The notes: a model not told the origin generated them from the sequence alone. A DNA stretch of 64,000 nt from Zychaea mexicana (GCF_025766255.1 NW_026516760.1:112382-176381); one strand, 5' to 3'; numbered from the stretch's first letter, positions 10,800-24,413 are shown. Numbers and translations: made by a program.

Positions 10800-13700
10800 A
10801 TAGCTGTAAAATAAGGGGAAGGATAGATCATCGATTCATTCTTTGAGTTTAACAGCAATTTCGAAGACTGCTAGTCCCTTTCTGTTGTTGAATACCACAG
10901 TAAAAAGTTGAAAAACGATTCATAAAGCGCAATATGCTTATGACGATTATATATATTTTGTTTGTGGATTGTGGCAAGCACAGGTGATGCTTGCCTAATG
11001 TTTATGATATTATAGCATATGCCAAACGCTCGGTGCTATCAATTGAAAATAACGGAGCTCATTAACTATCAAACTTTCTGCCCTTATAGCCTTTCATAGT
11101 TCGGTGAAAACCTGCATTTTTGGCTAATTCAACGTCATGCATTTGCAAAAGTGCAAATACAATAATGACCAGGACAACATCATGTCGTTATAATAATTAA
11201 AGGATATATATTTTTTAAATTCTGCTCAATACATTCTTCATAAAGTAGCAGATTCTTTTTACTGTTGTATGGCGATCCCAAGCGATCTAGAATCAAGTTG
11301 ACTCTTTTCATATCACTGCTCTGTTTTGGATCGATCTTGCTCTGTGTTTGCGGCTAACAATATAGCTACAATTCGATTTGAGAAAATGAAAAACAAGTGG
11401 TGCTTTGAATAGCTTACTATCGTCTCAGACAAGCATAATGTTTGTTTTTGATTACCAGTGTAATAATCGATATTGGGCATCTCAAACAGTTAACGAGAAA
11501 TCGCTGTTTTACTCTCAAAACTATCTGGTCTGAAATGAGTACGTGTAATGTTGTGTCATACAACAAACGAACAAAGTCTCATATTTACTTGAGCGTTTAA
11601 AAAACATTTTGAGCATCTCGCTGTAGTCTGTAGAGGGCTAAGAATACGTAGCTGCATAATAAACTTCATTGATAACGAAACGAACAAATTATTCTGCTTC
11701 GTCACAACAAGCTAAACGAGTAGGGCAACTCGTACTTGTTTATAGTTAGAGCTCTTCCCAATAATAAATTTGAATACTACTACTGCTAGAGCAGTGTTTA
11801 TGTTTGGATAAACAATAGAACGTGATTTATCGGATCTTATTAAAACATGCCATAGCAGAAATTTAGAAAAACCCGTTTGTGTTTTGAAGCTAGCACCCTT
11901 TTGTATTGTGCTATAAGAATAGGAAACTTTTACTGACCAGCTTGATCTGATAAGAGCGCAGCTAAAGTGATGGAAGAAGGTAACAAAACAAACAAACAAA
12001 AAAGAAATATATACTACATAACAGCAGTTGCTCATATGTTTATAACCTATACAAGCACACACACAAGTATACCGCCATATTAATACATCACAGACAGAAG
12101 CATAATAACAAACTGTTTGACGTATGTATCTAGCATCATAATGATACCACATCCACAAAAATACATACGTTTGGACAATTCATGATGCAGGCGTTAATGT
12201 TCAAAAGCTTTTTATTGATGCTGCATTTTAATATGCACTGAGTGATATACTTGCTGCATAATGTACAACAGCCCACCAGCAGCAATCCTCTCCCCCTTCT
12301 TAGCTACTCCTTGAGAGCAATGTAATATCAAGGATTCAGTAGCCTGTCCGGCTCTCTCGGTCGTGCCTTCCGCTCTGTAGGGCTTGCATTGCGGGTGCCA
12401 TTTTTAAAAAACCACCACGCATTGTCAAGAATTGACAATAAGAGGAAAACGTGACCCACAGAGAAAGAGAAGCAGAGGAGGTGGCGTAGGCAAAGGAAGA
12501 GAAGAGATCATTCCAAATGTATCATGTAGTAAATTCTTGCAAACACAGACTCTACCAAACACAGTACAGCAGACCGTTCTGGAATGTGTTTCATAAGGAA
12601 GTTACTCTTCACTTTTAAATAAGTTACATACAAGGAGCTTTAATAATAGATTTGTGAGAACTAGCAACTACATGTTACGGTGTCTGTCATCTTCGACAGC
12701 ATAATACATCGATCATGTGATCATTCGGTGATGGGGAAGCATATGAGTAACAAGATGTTGTATTGGATTTTCTTTCCATCTTCACCAATCCTTACTCACT
12801 AGTAGGTCGATCACAACGATATCATCTCGGCTAAAAAGATTCCGATTAAACCAAAATATTTTGGCCAGTATCAACGCGTGCATTAGTGTTTTTTCTGCTA
12901 TATACCTTCTATTGATTGAAAACCAATAGAAATTTAACAAGAGCCCCGGGGGGATTTTTTTTTAACAGCGGTGAATATAGAGAAGAAGAACTACTAGCAA
13001 AGTACGATATATGTTCTCGTGACCATTCCTGCATTGAAAGTAGTACACTGTTTCCATAAGAGTGTATAACCGAGCGTATGGATTGATCTGTCGGGAAAGC
13101 GGTCTGCAAACCAAGAAGAGCCGCATGTTTGTATCCCTTCAAGACCGCGGGTCAGCGTACATAGAGCAATAAATGCTGTGTTTTCTTTTTGGCGGGTAGT
13201 TGAACTGTGCGCACGTAGTACACAAAATTAATTAATAGACGATGATGATCTCACTTGCACACTATATGAGAACGCCATGATTTCATTTTGAGTTGTTGTC
13301 AAAGGGATATTATAGATTAAGGCGAAAAAGTAAAACGCACGCAGCCAATATGCGGGCCGGGATGGAAGGATCCCGAAACTGGTAATTTCTCATTCGTCAA
13401 GGCACCATGCATGTGCAGATCCGATGCAACTCGCATCGGAAACAAATATGCATATGGCTTCGGTGTCTTTCTTTTCACTGCAGATCTTGGATTTATCTGA
13501 TGGTTTTTCCTTGAATAAAGTGTGCTCTGTTTGTTTTTTCCTTCACCCCCATCCCCCACGAACAACAAACGATCGAGCAGCTAATAATCAAGTGGTGAAT
13601 ATCGGCATTTTACTCCGTTTAATTAATACCATTCACTACGTTGGAAAGACTTCATCGCGTCGTTGGCGTTGTTGACGGTGCGGTTGTTAGACTCTAGGGA

Positions 13701-14391
13701 TATCGACACGTCACTCGTTATTTTATAATAGAGTGCTATATAATGACAGATGCATAAAAGTGTAGAGTACATGCGGATCATGTTTACATTTCTCTTTTGG
13801 GGGGACGGTTGTTAGGCTGCTATTAGGGGTGGAGTCAACATGAAGGCAGGTTCACAAAAAATCAGATAAAGTATAATGTCAAGATCTTGGCAGGTCCGTC
13901 GGTTACCATGCGCTACAGTACATGTAAGCGTATGTGTGTGTCCTCTGGTTTTATGATTATGCAATGCACATATACCACACTACACACACACACGCACACA
14001 CACACATCACTCCTGGCTGCTCGTTCGTCATGGAAGAAAAAGAGCCTTTTTGTGTCAGAGAAAAACGCCTTTTTTCAATGACGGATACATGCACCAAAAC
14101 ACGAAGACCTTGCGCGTCCTATATTTTATTCTTTCTTTTTCTTTCACTTTTCCACCACTTTTTTCTCTCTTTCATTTCTTCATTTGAGGAGGTCACGCGG
14201 TGACCCTGCGTAATCGCATATATTTTTCAACTCTTTAGCTCTTCTCAACACAAGCCCCCCCACTCGCTTTTTCACATTAACATTTTTCTGTTCTACGACT
14301 CTTTACTTATTTTTTACTTACACTCCAAGTTCTCGTCTTTTTTTAAAGAACATTTCAACTCGCCAAACCTCTGTAACAACAAAACTCCTCA
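10800..14391. other. Intergenic, no gene seen
   Basis: About 3.6 kb of AT-rich sequence with no supported gene. It contains a (CA)n microsatellite at 13982-14006. Just upstream of the WD40 gene a pyrimidine-rich stretch (about 14120-14360) looks like its promoter and 5' leader. Confidence 0.5.
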
Positions 14392-14981
14392 ATGGCACAA
14401 CCACTAGCAGCAGCTGGAGGAATGGCAATGGGCGCTCCTACCGCACCTCCGCCAAACGCCGGCGCCGTCATGGATGCGCGAAGTAATGGCACCGGACGAC
14501 ATTACGCTGAGAAAGAAATATACCAGTACGATGCTCCTTGGCCTGTCTATGCTTTGGATTGGTGTAAAGCACAAACCGATCGCGAAGGATTTAGAATGGC
14601 CGTTGGCAGTCTGATTGAAGAGCAAACCAACAAGGTACAAAAACACATACCTTTTTTTTTTTAATTTGCTGGGTGTGTTCACCAGCGACGTGTTGTCACG
14701 AGCAGCGACATGCAACATGCATATATTTTATGTGTATATTTTCACGGCCAAACGAAGGCGTATATATGCTAACATTACTCCACAACGCGCTATATTTTGA
14801 CATCAAACTGGTCATAGCTCCAAATTGTGACACGTACCGATCTAGCCGTCTGGGACGAAATGGATCGCTATAAATATTACGGCAACAAGCAACAATCGAA
14901 CCCAGATTTCGTACCTCTTGCCGAAGTCGACTCGCATTATCCAATCACTAAGGTTCTATGGGAACCGCGAAAAGTACGTCG

Positions 14982-15023
<42 letters not shown>

Positions 15024-16332
15024 GTGTGCAACTAGACAACAACAAAGAGTTTCCGTGACAACAACTAATTTCTGGTTACCTTGACAACAACAACAATGCG
15101 TGTATTCCAGCGATCACCACGCTATTCAGATATTCTCGTCACATCGTCGGACGTGTTACGGCTTTGGGAACTCGTCGATAACCCTTCATACGGAAGATAC
15201 GATGGTACGATCGGTGGTCGTCGCGGCTATAATAATGAGCACCGACAATCATTGATCAAACGATCCGAGCTCGTCAATGTACGATCTTCCTGTCTTTCTT
15301 ACTCTCTACAGAAAAACAAACAAGCACAAGGATAAGAAGAAGAAAAAAGCAGTTGACCAAAAAGACTTTTTCTTGTATTCACCAAGCTAGGTTAAACAAC
15401 GCGACTTTTGTGCACCGCTCACGTCCTTTGACTGGAACGAAGTTGATCCGTCACTGATTGTCACTGCCAGCATTGACACAACGTGCACCGTGTGGAACGT
15501 TGAAACATGTCAAGCGAAAACACAACTGATCGCCCACGATCGTGACGTGTATGACGTTGCATTCATGCACGAAACATCTGATATATTCGCCAGCGTTGGA
15601 GCAGATGGCAGTGTCCGTTTATTTGACCTACGGTACAGTTTTAATAACAACAACAACACATACTCCTAAAGCAAAGCCATCATGCCTCGTGTTTTTGCGG
15701 TTGCTAACACGTAGAGTTTATTTTTGTTTGTATGTATGGCTAAAAGATCCCTGGAACATTCCACCATATTATACGAAGCACCACCAGCACCACCCAGTCC
15801 ATCCGGCTCGTTCGCTTCTGCCATCAGTGATGGTTCTCGACCGCTTTTACGTCTACAATTTAATCGTATTCAACGCGAGCTCCTGGCGACTTTTCATATG
15901 GATTCAGACACTGTCCAAATTCTCGATATTCGTTACCCTAGTGCTCCTGTTGCTGAGCTGACACGAAGCCACCAGAGTAGCGTCAACTGCTTTAGCTGGT
16001 CTCCTGGACACCCAGGCTACATTTGTACTGGAGGTAAGCTAATGTCTATCTATCTAAAACACAAATACACATATGCTTGTTTGCAAAATTACTAAAACGC
16101 ACTTTCTCAAGGCGACGATGCACAAGTTCTCGTATGGGATATAAATAGTCAACAACAACAGCAACAACCTCATCGACGCCCCTCACATCAACGTCAACCG
16201 CAAAGCATCGTCCAAAGTCCCAGTCTGCGCTATGTAGCTGATTCCGAAGTCAAATCGTTATCATGGAATCAAAGTCTGCCCATGTGGATAGGTATTGGTT
16301 TCGGCAAGACCGTTCAGGCTCTCCGCGTGTAA
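14392..16332 (+). CDS. WD40 repeat protein, DCAF7/AN11/WDR68 family
   Basis: Homologue of the conserved WD40 adaptor DCAF7 (HAN11; TTG1/AN11 in plants), a scaffold for DYRK-type kinases and a possible CUL4-DDB1 substrate receptor. Exons: 14392-14634, 14818-14973, 15111-15278, 15391-15632, 15747-16033, 16112-16332; all five introns are GT-AG and every join keeps frame. Family motifs follow in order: [130 protein letters not shown] and the C-terminal W-I-G-I...LRV. It differs from the animal protein by an N-terminal Ala/Pro-rich extension, a Gly/Arg/Tyr-rich insert after WELVDN, a Ser/Pro insert after LYEAP and a Gln/His/Pro-rich loop in the last exon. The start is the first ATG after a pyrimidine-rich leader. 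Confidence 0.95.
14982..15023. repeat. Compound (TA)n(TG)n microsatellite in an intron
   Basis: A run of TA dinucleotides followed by TG dinucleotides starting 8 nt after the donor GTACGT of the second intron of the WD40 gene. Length variation here would change intron size but not the coding frame. Confidence 0.9.
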
Positions 16333-17362
16333 AGAGACACAAGAAATCTCTATCTCTTTTCTCGCGCTATACTCCTTATCATCTACCTTCAATACCACCC
16401 GATGCAGTTCCTTTCCTTTTGTCTCTCGTTAGTCTCTTTATTTCTCTTTTCTTTGTTTCTGATAGGGCCAAAAGAAATCGAGGAAAAATCGAAGCGGTTG
16501 ATGTATCACTGCCACGATTTTTTTATCTTTTTCTTTCACCACGCACGTTTTTTACCACTCTCCCCTTATGCTACTCTACTACCTATCTATCCACCTACCT
16601 CTTACTTCACTTACAAACCACTTAGTATTATACATATGATCATCTGTTCTTCTTTTCTTCTCATTTCTTTTATATGAAGGGGCATATCTTCTATATCTTC
16701 TTAACCACCACCATCACAATATTAACCACATAAAATAAACGTGACATATATCCAACATTTAAGATGGCAAGGTGGGATAAGAAGAGCGTACATTTTTTTG
16801 TGCATCTCAATTAATCGGGCTGAGTATTCTGATCATCGTCGTTGTCTTGCTCGTAAGATAGCTAGTCAGCTATACGTAGATAGATAGACGCTGAGGAATG
16901 ATTCCGCTTACTCGGGATAATGCGTCGCCATTGGACTGGTTATATCAAAATTTGATGCTACCCCACCCCAATTCATTTCTTTTTTGAGTGGCACAGACAT
17001 CGGCGATCGCTTGGTGTGTCACATTAAACTTCAGGGGTAAGTCTTGAATAAGGTCGTCGGTGTTTTTGTTAAAATTAATTTGGCTTGTCATGAAATAGAG
17101 GCGCGTGTGTGTGTGTAAAAAGTCTGGGGAAAGAAGCATACACCCTAAATCGGCATTTGTATCTGATAGCGAACTAAAGAAAGAATGGATGATGATGCTT
17201 TGATTTATTAAACAGTGAGAAGTACATAATGATACTACTACAACAACAAAAAGTAATGTAACAACAGGGTGTGTGTGTCGGGGGAAAAAAGGAATGAGGC
17301 GGATTAAGTGTGTGAGTGTTTTAGAAGTAATGTCTTAAGATCATTATAGTGCAGCTTCTTTT
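16333..17362. other. Intergenic between convergent genes
   Basis: The 3' flanks of the WD40 gene (+) and the secreted helical protein (-). Pyrimidine-rich stretches such as 16380-16620 give open frames rich in Leu, Phe and Ser, which I read as base-composition artefacts. Confidence 0.6.
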
Positions 17363-18432
17363 TTAGATCAAATCCTTGATGACGACGCGAGCAGCGGCAT
17401 CGACATCCAACTTGGCCAAGGCAGACAAGGCGGCCTTGACGGCAACGTCAATTTCGACATCGATATCAAGATTGGCGTCGATCTGCAAAGACAAGATAAG
17501 AGGAACAGTGACGGAAAGGTCCTTGATCTCAACCTCGACTTCAGCTTGAATGTCTGCAGCCAAGTCAGCCATGACCTTGGGCAATTCAATCTTGAGATCA
17601 GCCTTGATGTCGGCAATCACATCGGCAACGATAGGGAGCAACTCTTCCTCGGGGAGCAAACCGCTGGGAAGCAAACCGGTGACAGTGGACAAAACTTGAG
17701 AGAGATCAGCTTCGGCGCCAGCAAAGACCTTGGATTTTAAAGCAGCATCGATCTTGGCTTCAATCTTGCCTTGCAATTTCTTCAGAGCAGCCTTCTGAAC
17801 AGCGTTGATCTCGGCATTGCCAACTCTGATCAAACCACCGAGAATATCGAGCTTGATGTTGAGCGAGGCTTCAATAGATTGTTTGAGCTATTGATCGATC
17901 AATCATGAATCGGAAATAAGTATATGGTATGTTATCATTAAGCTCCAACAAAGTAATGGCATTATTTACTTACAGTGGCAGCGACCTTGGCAGTGATGTC
18001 GGTCTTGAGGACAGCTTGGACTTCAGAGATGATCTTTGCGGACAAGTTGGATGCCTCCTTGGGAGCAAGTTCCTTGCCGTGACGCTTGTTCAACTTTTCA
18101 TTTTGGAGGGGGATGACTTGCAAAAGCTTCTTGAGGCAAATATCAGGCAAAGACTTGACGACGTCGCTCACGACGGGAAGTTCAGGAAGCTTGCCGGTAA
18201 CACTAGAGACGCAGACCTCGGGAAGCTTTTGCAAGAGCTTGGGGACAGAGATTTCCTTGGGCAACGATCTAATGATATCGTCAACGGGAGGAATGCCGGT
18301 TTCCACGTCAGCCCCAACTTTGGCAATACCAAGGTCGATAGTGCTGCGCTGCTCAATGGGTGCAGCAGAGGTGGCAAGGACAAAGACACCCATGATTAAG
18401 GGCAGGCCAGAAAAGAGCTTTCGAAGTTGCAT
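17363..18432 (-). CDS. Secreted Ala-rich helical repeat protein, hypothetical
   Basis: Two exons, complement(17974..18432) and complement(17363..17887), joined by an 86-nt GT-AG intron (donor GTAAGT, acceptor CAATAG), give 327 residues. The start at 18432 places a signal peptide first (MQLRKLFSGLPLIMGVFVLA, cleavage near TSAAP). The rest is built of alternating short hydrophobic and charged helices with repeated patterns such as LPELPVVSDVVKSLP and DLKIELPKVMADLAADIQ. It has three cysteines, about one per hundred residues, and no catalytic motif. The C-terminal half is strongly acidic and Ala/Asp/Val-rich, suggesting a helical bundle or an amphipathic surface or lipid-binding protein. A perfect TATA box lies about 160 nt upstream and codon use is biased toward C- and G-ending codons, both suggesting strong expression. 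I do not recognise the family. Confidence 0.82.
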
Positions 18433-18592
18433 TGTATATAGGAGTAGTAGCGATAGAATGAAAGGAAAGGGGGTATTACACTCGATATTGATGAGAGTAG
18501 TAGTAGTGGTAGTAAAGAAGGAACGGTGTGTGGGTGTTTGTGAGAAGAGAAGAGGATGTGGTTGTTGGAGTAAAGACACAAAAACACGGCTG

Positions 18593-18600
18593 TTTATATA
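18593..18600 (-). promoter_or_regulatory. TATA box of the secreted helical protein gene
   Basis: TATATAAA on the minus strand, about 160 nt upstream of the ATG at 18432. The interval is rich in purine/pyrimidine simple repeats, which fits a 5' leader of roughly 130 nt. Confidence 0.6.
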
Positions 18601-18609
18601 GTTTTTTTT

Positions 18610-21527
18610 TTCGTTTTCTCTTGCAAACGATATAACGTCTATTCATTTCTATCTTTCCACTCCCTCCCCCAACCCCAAACCGTAAAGGTAAGCCCCCCGG
18701 ATTCGATATGGTTAATAGAAAGGCAGTGATGCCACACGGTAATACACGGCTATAAACAGACAACAGAGAGAAGGAGGTGGGTGTTTATAGAGAGTAAGAT
18801 AAGCGGTTAAACCGTTCGTGTTTTCTTTTAATGAGTTAGGCTAAACATGATCTAGTGGAACGAATCCAGTTTGGCAGATCCGAGTGGAAGTTTTCCAAGC
18901 GGCGACAACAACACACGACACACGACACACCATGCTCCCTATTTTTCTTTTATATGAAATCCACGTTTTTGCTAATCATTCACTTTCTAAATAATACTAC
19001 TGTTAAGTGTGACATTGACTAACACGTCGACGAACTTTAATTGTAGATGGATGTTGACGACGAGAGAACGACATGCACATAGAGAGAGAGTGAGTGAGTA
19101 AGTGAAAGAGCGACGATTGACCCCTAAAAATTAAGTGTCACTGAACTCCTGCTTCTTGTCCATCACCCCCTTTACTTTCCTTGCTTTTTAATTGAACAGT
19201 CTGGCAACAATGTGGCTTACTCGACTACCAACCTGCATTATCTTGAAAACGATATGCGACTTTTAAAATAGGAAAGTAGAAAAGGGGGGGGGGTCGTTTA
19301 CAGTAGTAATACTTTATTTGTAGCGCGACATGTGCTTATTGCAATTGAATAATATGTACTGTGGCAAATTGTTTGATCAAAGTTGATGAATATGTGCTCA
19401 TAGTGGAACGAGATATGATCTATACTATTAGAAAGATGGAAGATAGTAGAAACATACTAGGCAGGTCAACATGTACATTTGGACTGGGAGTGCTAATCCA
19501 AATGGTGGTGGTGATGGTGGTATGATTTTAATATAAAAGCATCAAGCGTGAGAGGGTTGGTTGGGGTATAGTAGCAAAACGGGTCAACACGGAACAATAA
19601 CAGAAAAACGAGCTTTGGCACGCCGATGGAGACCTTGTTTGTCATAGTTTATGTTTTTGTTTGTAAGGGGAAGAAGGGTGTGTGCACTGACATGGAAAAG
19701 CAAGTCATTACCAGATTCGTGGGTTGTACCCAATAGCATCTATCTATTCTACGTACTGACCTCTAGCTCAAAACTCTACAATTGAAATACATGTACTAAC
19801 TGATGGATGACTGCTGACATGGATACTTCAGCCAGCAAGACGGCGACCAATTATAACCAAGAAAACCGATATCTGCTACTACATAGTACTAGTATACAAT
19901 GTCATTTGCGAGCCGAACAATCCGGCGTGTTGGTTTGAAAAAATAAAAGAGAGATGCTGGGCTTGGAAATAAGTTTTTAGTGCCTTTTGTCAGGTTAATG
20001 AAGAAGGAACCCTTTGATTGGACATGCTTCAGGTTGGTCTGACGACATCGTCTCTAGTTACTCAAACTGCTCTTTATGGATCGAGGCCCGTGGTGCCTGT
20101 CTGGTGTAAAATGGAGATTTTTTTTTTATTTTCAGCTAGCTCTCTCTCTCTCTCTCTTTCCCCTATTTTAAGAGTTGGCATTTTAAAGAGGAAAGGTAAA
20201 GATATGCCGACTCTGACATTCTTTGTCGCTGTTATATGTCACACAGCAGCAGTAGCAGTAGCAGCTAGCAGCATGCGCATATCTTAGCACATAGCACAGC
20301 AGCATTGGGGAAAGTATGGACGGAATAGGAGACAGATAGAAATTTAAGCATGAAAAAAAAAAAAAGACAAAATATGCAATCTTTTCGAGATTGGGTGACA
20401 CACAGCATTTTGGAAGAGCACAAAGCAACCTGATCGGAGCAAGTGTGAATGTTATTTCAGGATTCGTCGCACGATATTTTTTCTGTTTTCATCAATTGTT
20501 TTTATGTTATTTATTGCGACAATATACACAAAAGAAAGGAAAAGTTGGGGTATGGAAGAATGTTTTAATACGTACATATCTGAAAGAACACACGCTTGCT
20601 ACTTTGTGACTATTAATTCTGTGCTGCCCTATCTAATAAAATCATGATGGGCACACCGGCCATCGTATGATGATGCAATGTTTGATTGGTTTTGAAGCGG
20701 AACACTAAACGGGGGCAGAAAAGGAAAAGCAGAAGAAAGGAGAGTGAGAGAGTGAGAGAGTGAGGCGGGAAAAAAGAAGCACATAGCAGAAGAAGAAGAA
20801 GAAGAAAAGAAAAAGACAGATAGGGGCCATCCACACGCACATATGCACAGTTTGGACAGGTGAAGCCCGAACACGTCAATTATTACAGATCTCTATTGGA
20901 GCCGAATGATTTACTCGGTTAATGAAGTCCCTGTCGATGTAAGTCGTTTCGCAATAAAAGCTCCCGTTTCGTCTTTGTACACGTGATATATGGACTCGCA
21001 TAATCAAGGTTGGACCCTCTCGCTCGTCTGATACACATACGCACACACACACAAAAGCGATGTGGAGATGGCGACAAAAAGAGCGCGTGAGACTCGATCT
21101 GAACAAGACTTGTCCTCTCAAGCGATCAATGCATGATTGTGAAAGAGTAGTGAGCAGCTGTGCCACACACATATCATGTACCTATGTACGATGTGCTCGC
21201 AGTGCTTTAGGTTTGTACTTTTGGAGCGCAGGCCAAGTGACGCGGGTGACACTTGGAGGGAAAGTTGGGCTGCTCACCTAACCAAAAAAGGTGTTCCTGT
21301 GGTCTTTTTTTTTTTTTTGCAGTGATGAGTTATTTAGCCCTGCACGCCTCCAGGTCGTCTTTTCTTTCTTATTTTTTTTTCCCACCAAAAAACATAAACA
21401 ATTGCTTTCCTCTCATTTCACTCTTTCTCTCTCCTTGCTCCCTTTCTTTCTCTTCCTTTATTAAAAACAAAAAAAAAAAAGGAACTTTCATATAACCCCT
21501 CCTCATCCCCTACAGTAATAACTACTC
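18610..21527. other. Intergenic between divergent genes
   Basis: About 2.9 kb between the secreted protein gene (-) and the FHA-RING gene (+), presumably carrying both promoters. It contains a G10 run (about 19284-19293), a (CT)n tract near 20140-20158 and GA-rich repeats near 20730-20800. No supported gene; open frames here reflect low-complexity sequence. Confidence 0.5.
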
Positions 21528-24185
21528 ATGAGCGACTTGGCGTACCTTTCCGCCATGACTTCAGTGCCTGACGACATTACAACAACCGCAACCGCCACCT
21601 CCACCTCCAGCACTGGTGTAACGCGCCAAGGACAGCAGCACCACTCTTCATTCAGACGCTCCTTGACCCTATCCCACGGTGCAGCCGCTTTACTCACAAG
21701 AGGCTTCTCGCGATCTTCGACCCGTGGACGATCGACGAGTAATGCTGCAGAGCCCGCAGCCACAAGTGAAGAAGACCGACAACACCGTGAGCGGCACCAA
21801 CAACAACCGCGACGAGCTACTATAGCAACGCCAACTACTGATACTGCTGCCACTACTACACCTGGAGCTGCAGGCGGAGGTCCTTCATTGCATGTCCGCA
21901 TCGTTCCAAATATCGAAAATCCCAGTCGATGTATCATTTTCGATATCGTGGATCGTGAGATGAAGGCCGGATCGGTTATCAAGATTGGACGCTTTGCTGA
22001 GCGCTCTCCGCTTTCAGTGGACCACATGTCATTTAAGAGCAAAGTGGTGTCTAGGTCACATTGTGAGATATGGGTCCATCAAGATGGCAAGGTAATGAAT
22101 CTTTCTTTTGAACTTGCACGTCTGATATAGATATGGAAGGTGAAGGGAGCAGGCTTGGATTTACCCAATCCAACAAAAAGAATAGCACAGCAACCATCGA
22201 GTGTATATATGTTACATCTCATACATGATGATTGCAATAATAACAATGGATGATCAACTAGTTATACATAAGGGACACGAGCTCTTCCTCTGGCACCTTT
22301 CTCAACCACATTCGATTGAGCGGTGCAAATCAGGAGAGCCCAGCAACTGAAATTAACCATGGTGATATTGTCCAGCTTGGTGTCGACTATCAGGGTGGCC
22401 AGGAGGAGATATATCGATCCGTCAAGATGCGCTTTGAGCTCAACTGCTCGCGCAAGCCCAGACCTCTATCCTTCAGCATGTCGCAGTTCAACAACCTTCG
22501 CACGCTTTCACGAGTTGCCAGCAATCATGGCGAGGCTTCATCCTTGGTGCTTGTCGACGAAGAAACACAATCCAAACCAAACAGTGAAGCACTCAAATGT
22601 ACTGACAAGCTGTGCAGCAACAGCAACAGCAACAATAACACTACCAGCGAGACGAACAGCAGCAGGACCAACAGCAACAGCGCTGCTGAACGGGCTGTAA
22701 CAAATCACACTCAAATCAGCACGACGAGTAGTACTACCAGTAGTAATAACAGTAGTAGCAACAGCAGTGGAGAGGAACTGCCTGAAGTGGATGAATGTTG
22801 CATTTGTCTTTACGCGTTGGCTCCTTTCCAGGCCCTGTTCGTTGCCCCATGTTCCCATTCATATCATTTCATGTGTATTCGCACCCTTCTCCAGAGCTAT
22901 CCGGGCTTCCAGTGCCCCATCTGCCGTACTTACTCGGATCTAGAGGCCAGCGTCGCCATCGAGCCAGAAGAAGTGATGCAAAAGTATGGCTTACGATGCA
23001 AGTCCTTTACACCTCCGCCTGAGGCGGCTTTTGAAGCGGGATATCAGCAGACCAGCAACACCAATGCACAACAACAACAACAACAACCGCCAGCTACCGC
23101 ATCATCCACAGCACCAGCAGCAGCCCCAATAACATCATCCATACCATCACCTCCGCCAGAAGAACCTCCACAACTAGTACTGTCACTACAGGAGCAACAA
23201 CAACAACTGTCGAGTGAGCCACCTACCCCTGCGACATCCAACCATGGACACGTGTACAATAACACATCTCCCGTAGCCGAGCCAGGGTCTTCTGATGATG
23301 CTGTTGGCCCGTCAACAAGAACAACACCAAATTCAGGCATCCTCGTCTCCAATGGCAGTAGTGGTAATGTCATATGATTTTTTCTACCAGTACCTCCCTT
23401 TCTTCCCTCAAGTGAAATGTAATTAAACTTTCTCATGAAAAAAAATAGTACGAGATGCAACCGCACGAGATCGACGCACTGTGTTTGTATCCGATGACAT
23501 GGACGTGATAGAAATACCCCCTGCTCACCAAGAAGAGGATCCAATACCCGAAGAGCAACAGCAGCAGCTACCATCAATAACACCCCCTCCTACCGACTCC
23601 ACAACAACAGCCGCAGGTACCACCACGCCATCATCTCAAGAACAACAGCATAGACCCATTCGGCGTTCGGCACGAGCTCCTGCGTCCACAGCTCATCCTG
23701 AACGCCGTCTAAGTGCAGCGAGTCATCTCATGGAGAAGCTGAAAATGACCTTTTTTGAAAAACGCAAGTCATCCGCCATCATGTCCCGAAACGAGCAGCA
23801 ACGTGGTCGCAAACGATCCAATAAGCCACGCCCCCTATCCTATCCTAACTTTCTGATCCGTCAATTCAGTCGGGAAGAAGAAGATGATGTTGGTGATGAG
23901 AATACTAGTAACAACAATGATCGTGCTGAAGTAGTACAACCTACACCCTCTTCATCCTCATCATCGCCGCCGTCACATCCTCCTCCTCCACAACCTCTAA
24001 CGTCGCAACAACAACAACAACAAGCACGTTCTCAATCTGCTCTGTCATTTAACAGTTTGTCTCGTCAATCTACTACCCACTTGTCTGAGATCCAAGAAGA
24101 ACCTGATTCCGTACGTTGTCAGCCAGCTCATGAACAGCAGCAGCAGCAGCAGCAACAACAACAGCCCATGGCAGTCGATACCTAA
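21528..24185 (+). CDS. FHA-RING E3 ubiquitin ligase, Dma1/Chf-like
   Basis: An 800-residue protein from exons 21528-22091, 22262-23363 and 23449-24185. An FHA phosphothreonine-binding domain spans about residues 119-245, with the conserved G154-R155 (KIGRFAE), the SRSH motif at 176-179 and SSGTFLN at 197-203. The first intron sits inside this domain and the join restores KLYIRDTSS. A RING finger covers about residues 367-412 (ECCICLY, PCSHSYHFMCI, CPICRTY), all eight ligands visible. This order of FHA then RING is that of yeast Dma1/Dma2 and fission yeast Dma1, checkpoint ligases that recognise phosphorylated septin or spindle-pole proteins. Between and after the domains lie Ser/Thr/Asn- and Gln-rich tracts. 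The third exon adds a tail with a basic stretch (KLKMTFFEKRKSS) and polyglutamine near the end. If the second intron is retained, the frame stops after 13 nt and this tail is lost. Confidence 0.93.
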
Positions 24186-24413
24186 AGAATATCACCATAT
24201 ATCACCCACACAAACAAACAAACAACATATCCCTCTCTATCTTTGCTTTTTTCACCTTTCAACTAACACACTCTTCTTTTATCTTGTAACATTAATAATG
24301 AACCGAACAACCCCGAACAAACATCCCAAAAACGATATATCCCTACATCATCTTCTCCTTATAAAAATATACAGAACCTTTATCACATATCCTTTCCTAT
24401 CTTTCTTAGCTTA
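24186..24413. other. Short 3' flank between convergent genes
   Basis: About 230 bp separate the stop codons of the FHA-RING gene (+) and the HD hydrolase gene (-), so their transcripts probably overlap or end very close together. Confidence 0.6.

Noticed and set aside
15542..15961. Open plus-strand frame of 139 codons across an intron of the WD40 gene
   Set aside because: Out of frame with the WD40 exons; DCAF7 motifs are recovered only when the intron at 15633-15746 is removed.
16380..16677. Plus-strand frames after the WD40 stop
   Set aside because: Pyrimidine-rich 3' flank giving Phe/Leu/Ser text; no domain or splice link.
17929..18601. Plus-strand frames of 156 and 171 codons
   Set aside because: Antisense to the first exon of the secreted helical protein, which has a signal peptide, a TATA box and clean splice sites.
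21503..22042. Minus-strand frame of 179 codons, and a similar one at 23044-23583
   Set aside because: Both are antisense to exons of the FHA-RING gene and consist of Val/Ala/Cys runs caused by the repeated CAA/ACC codons.
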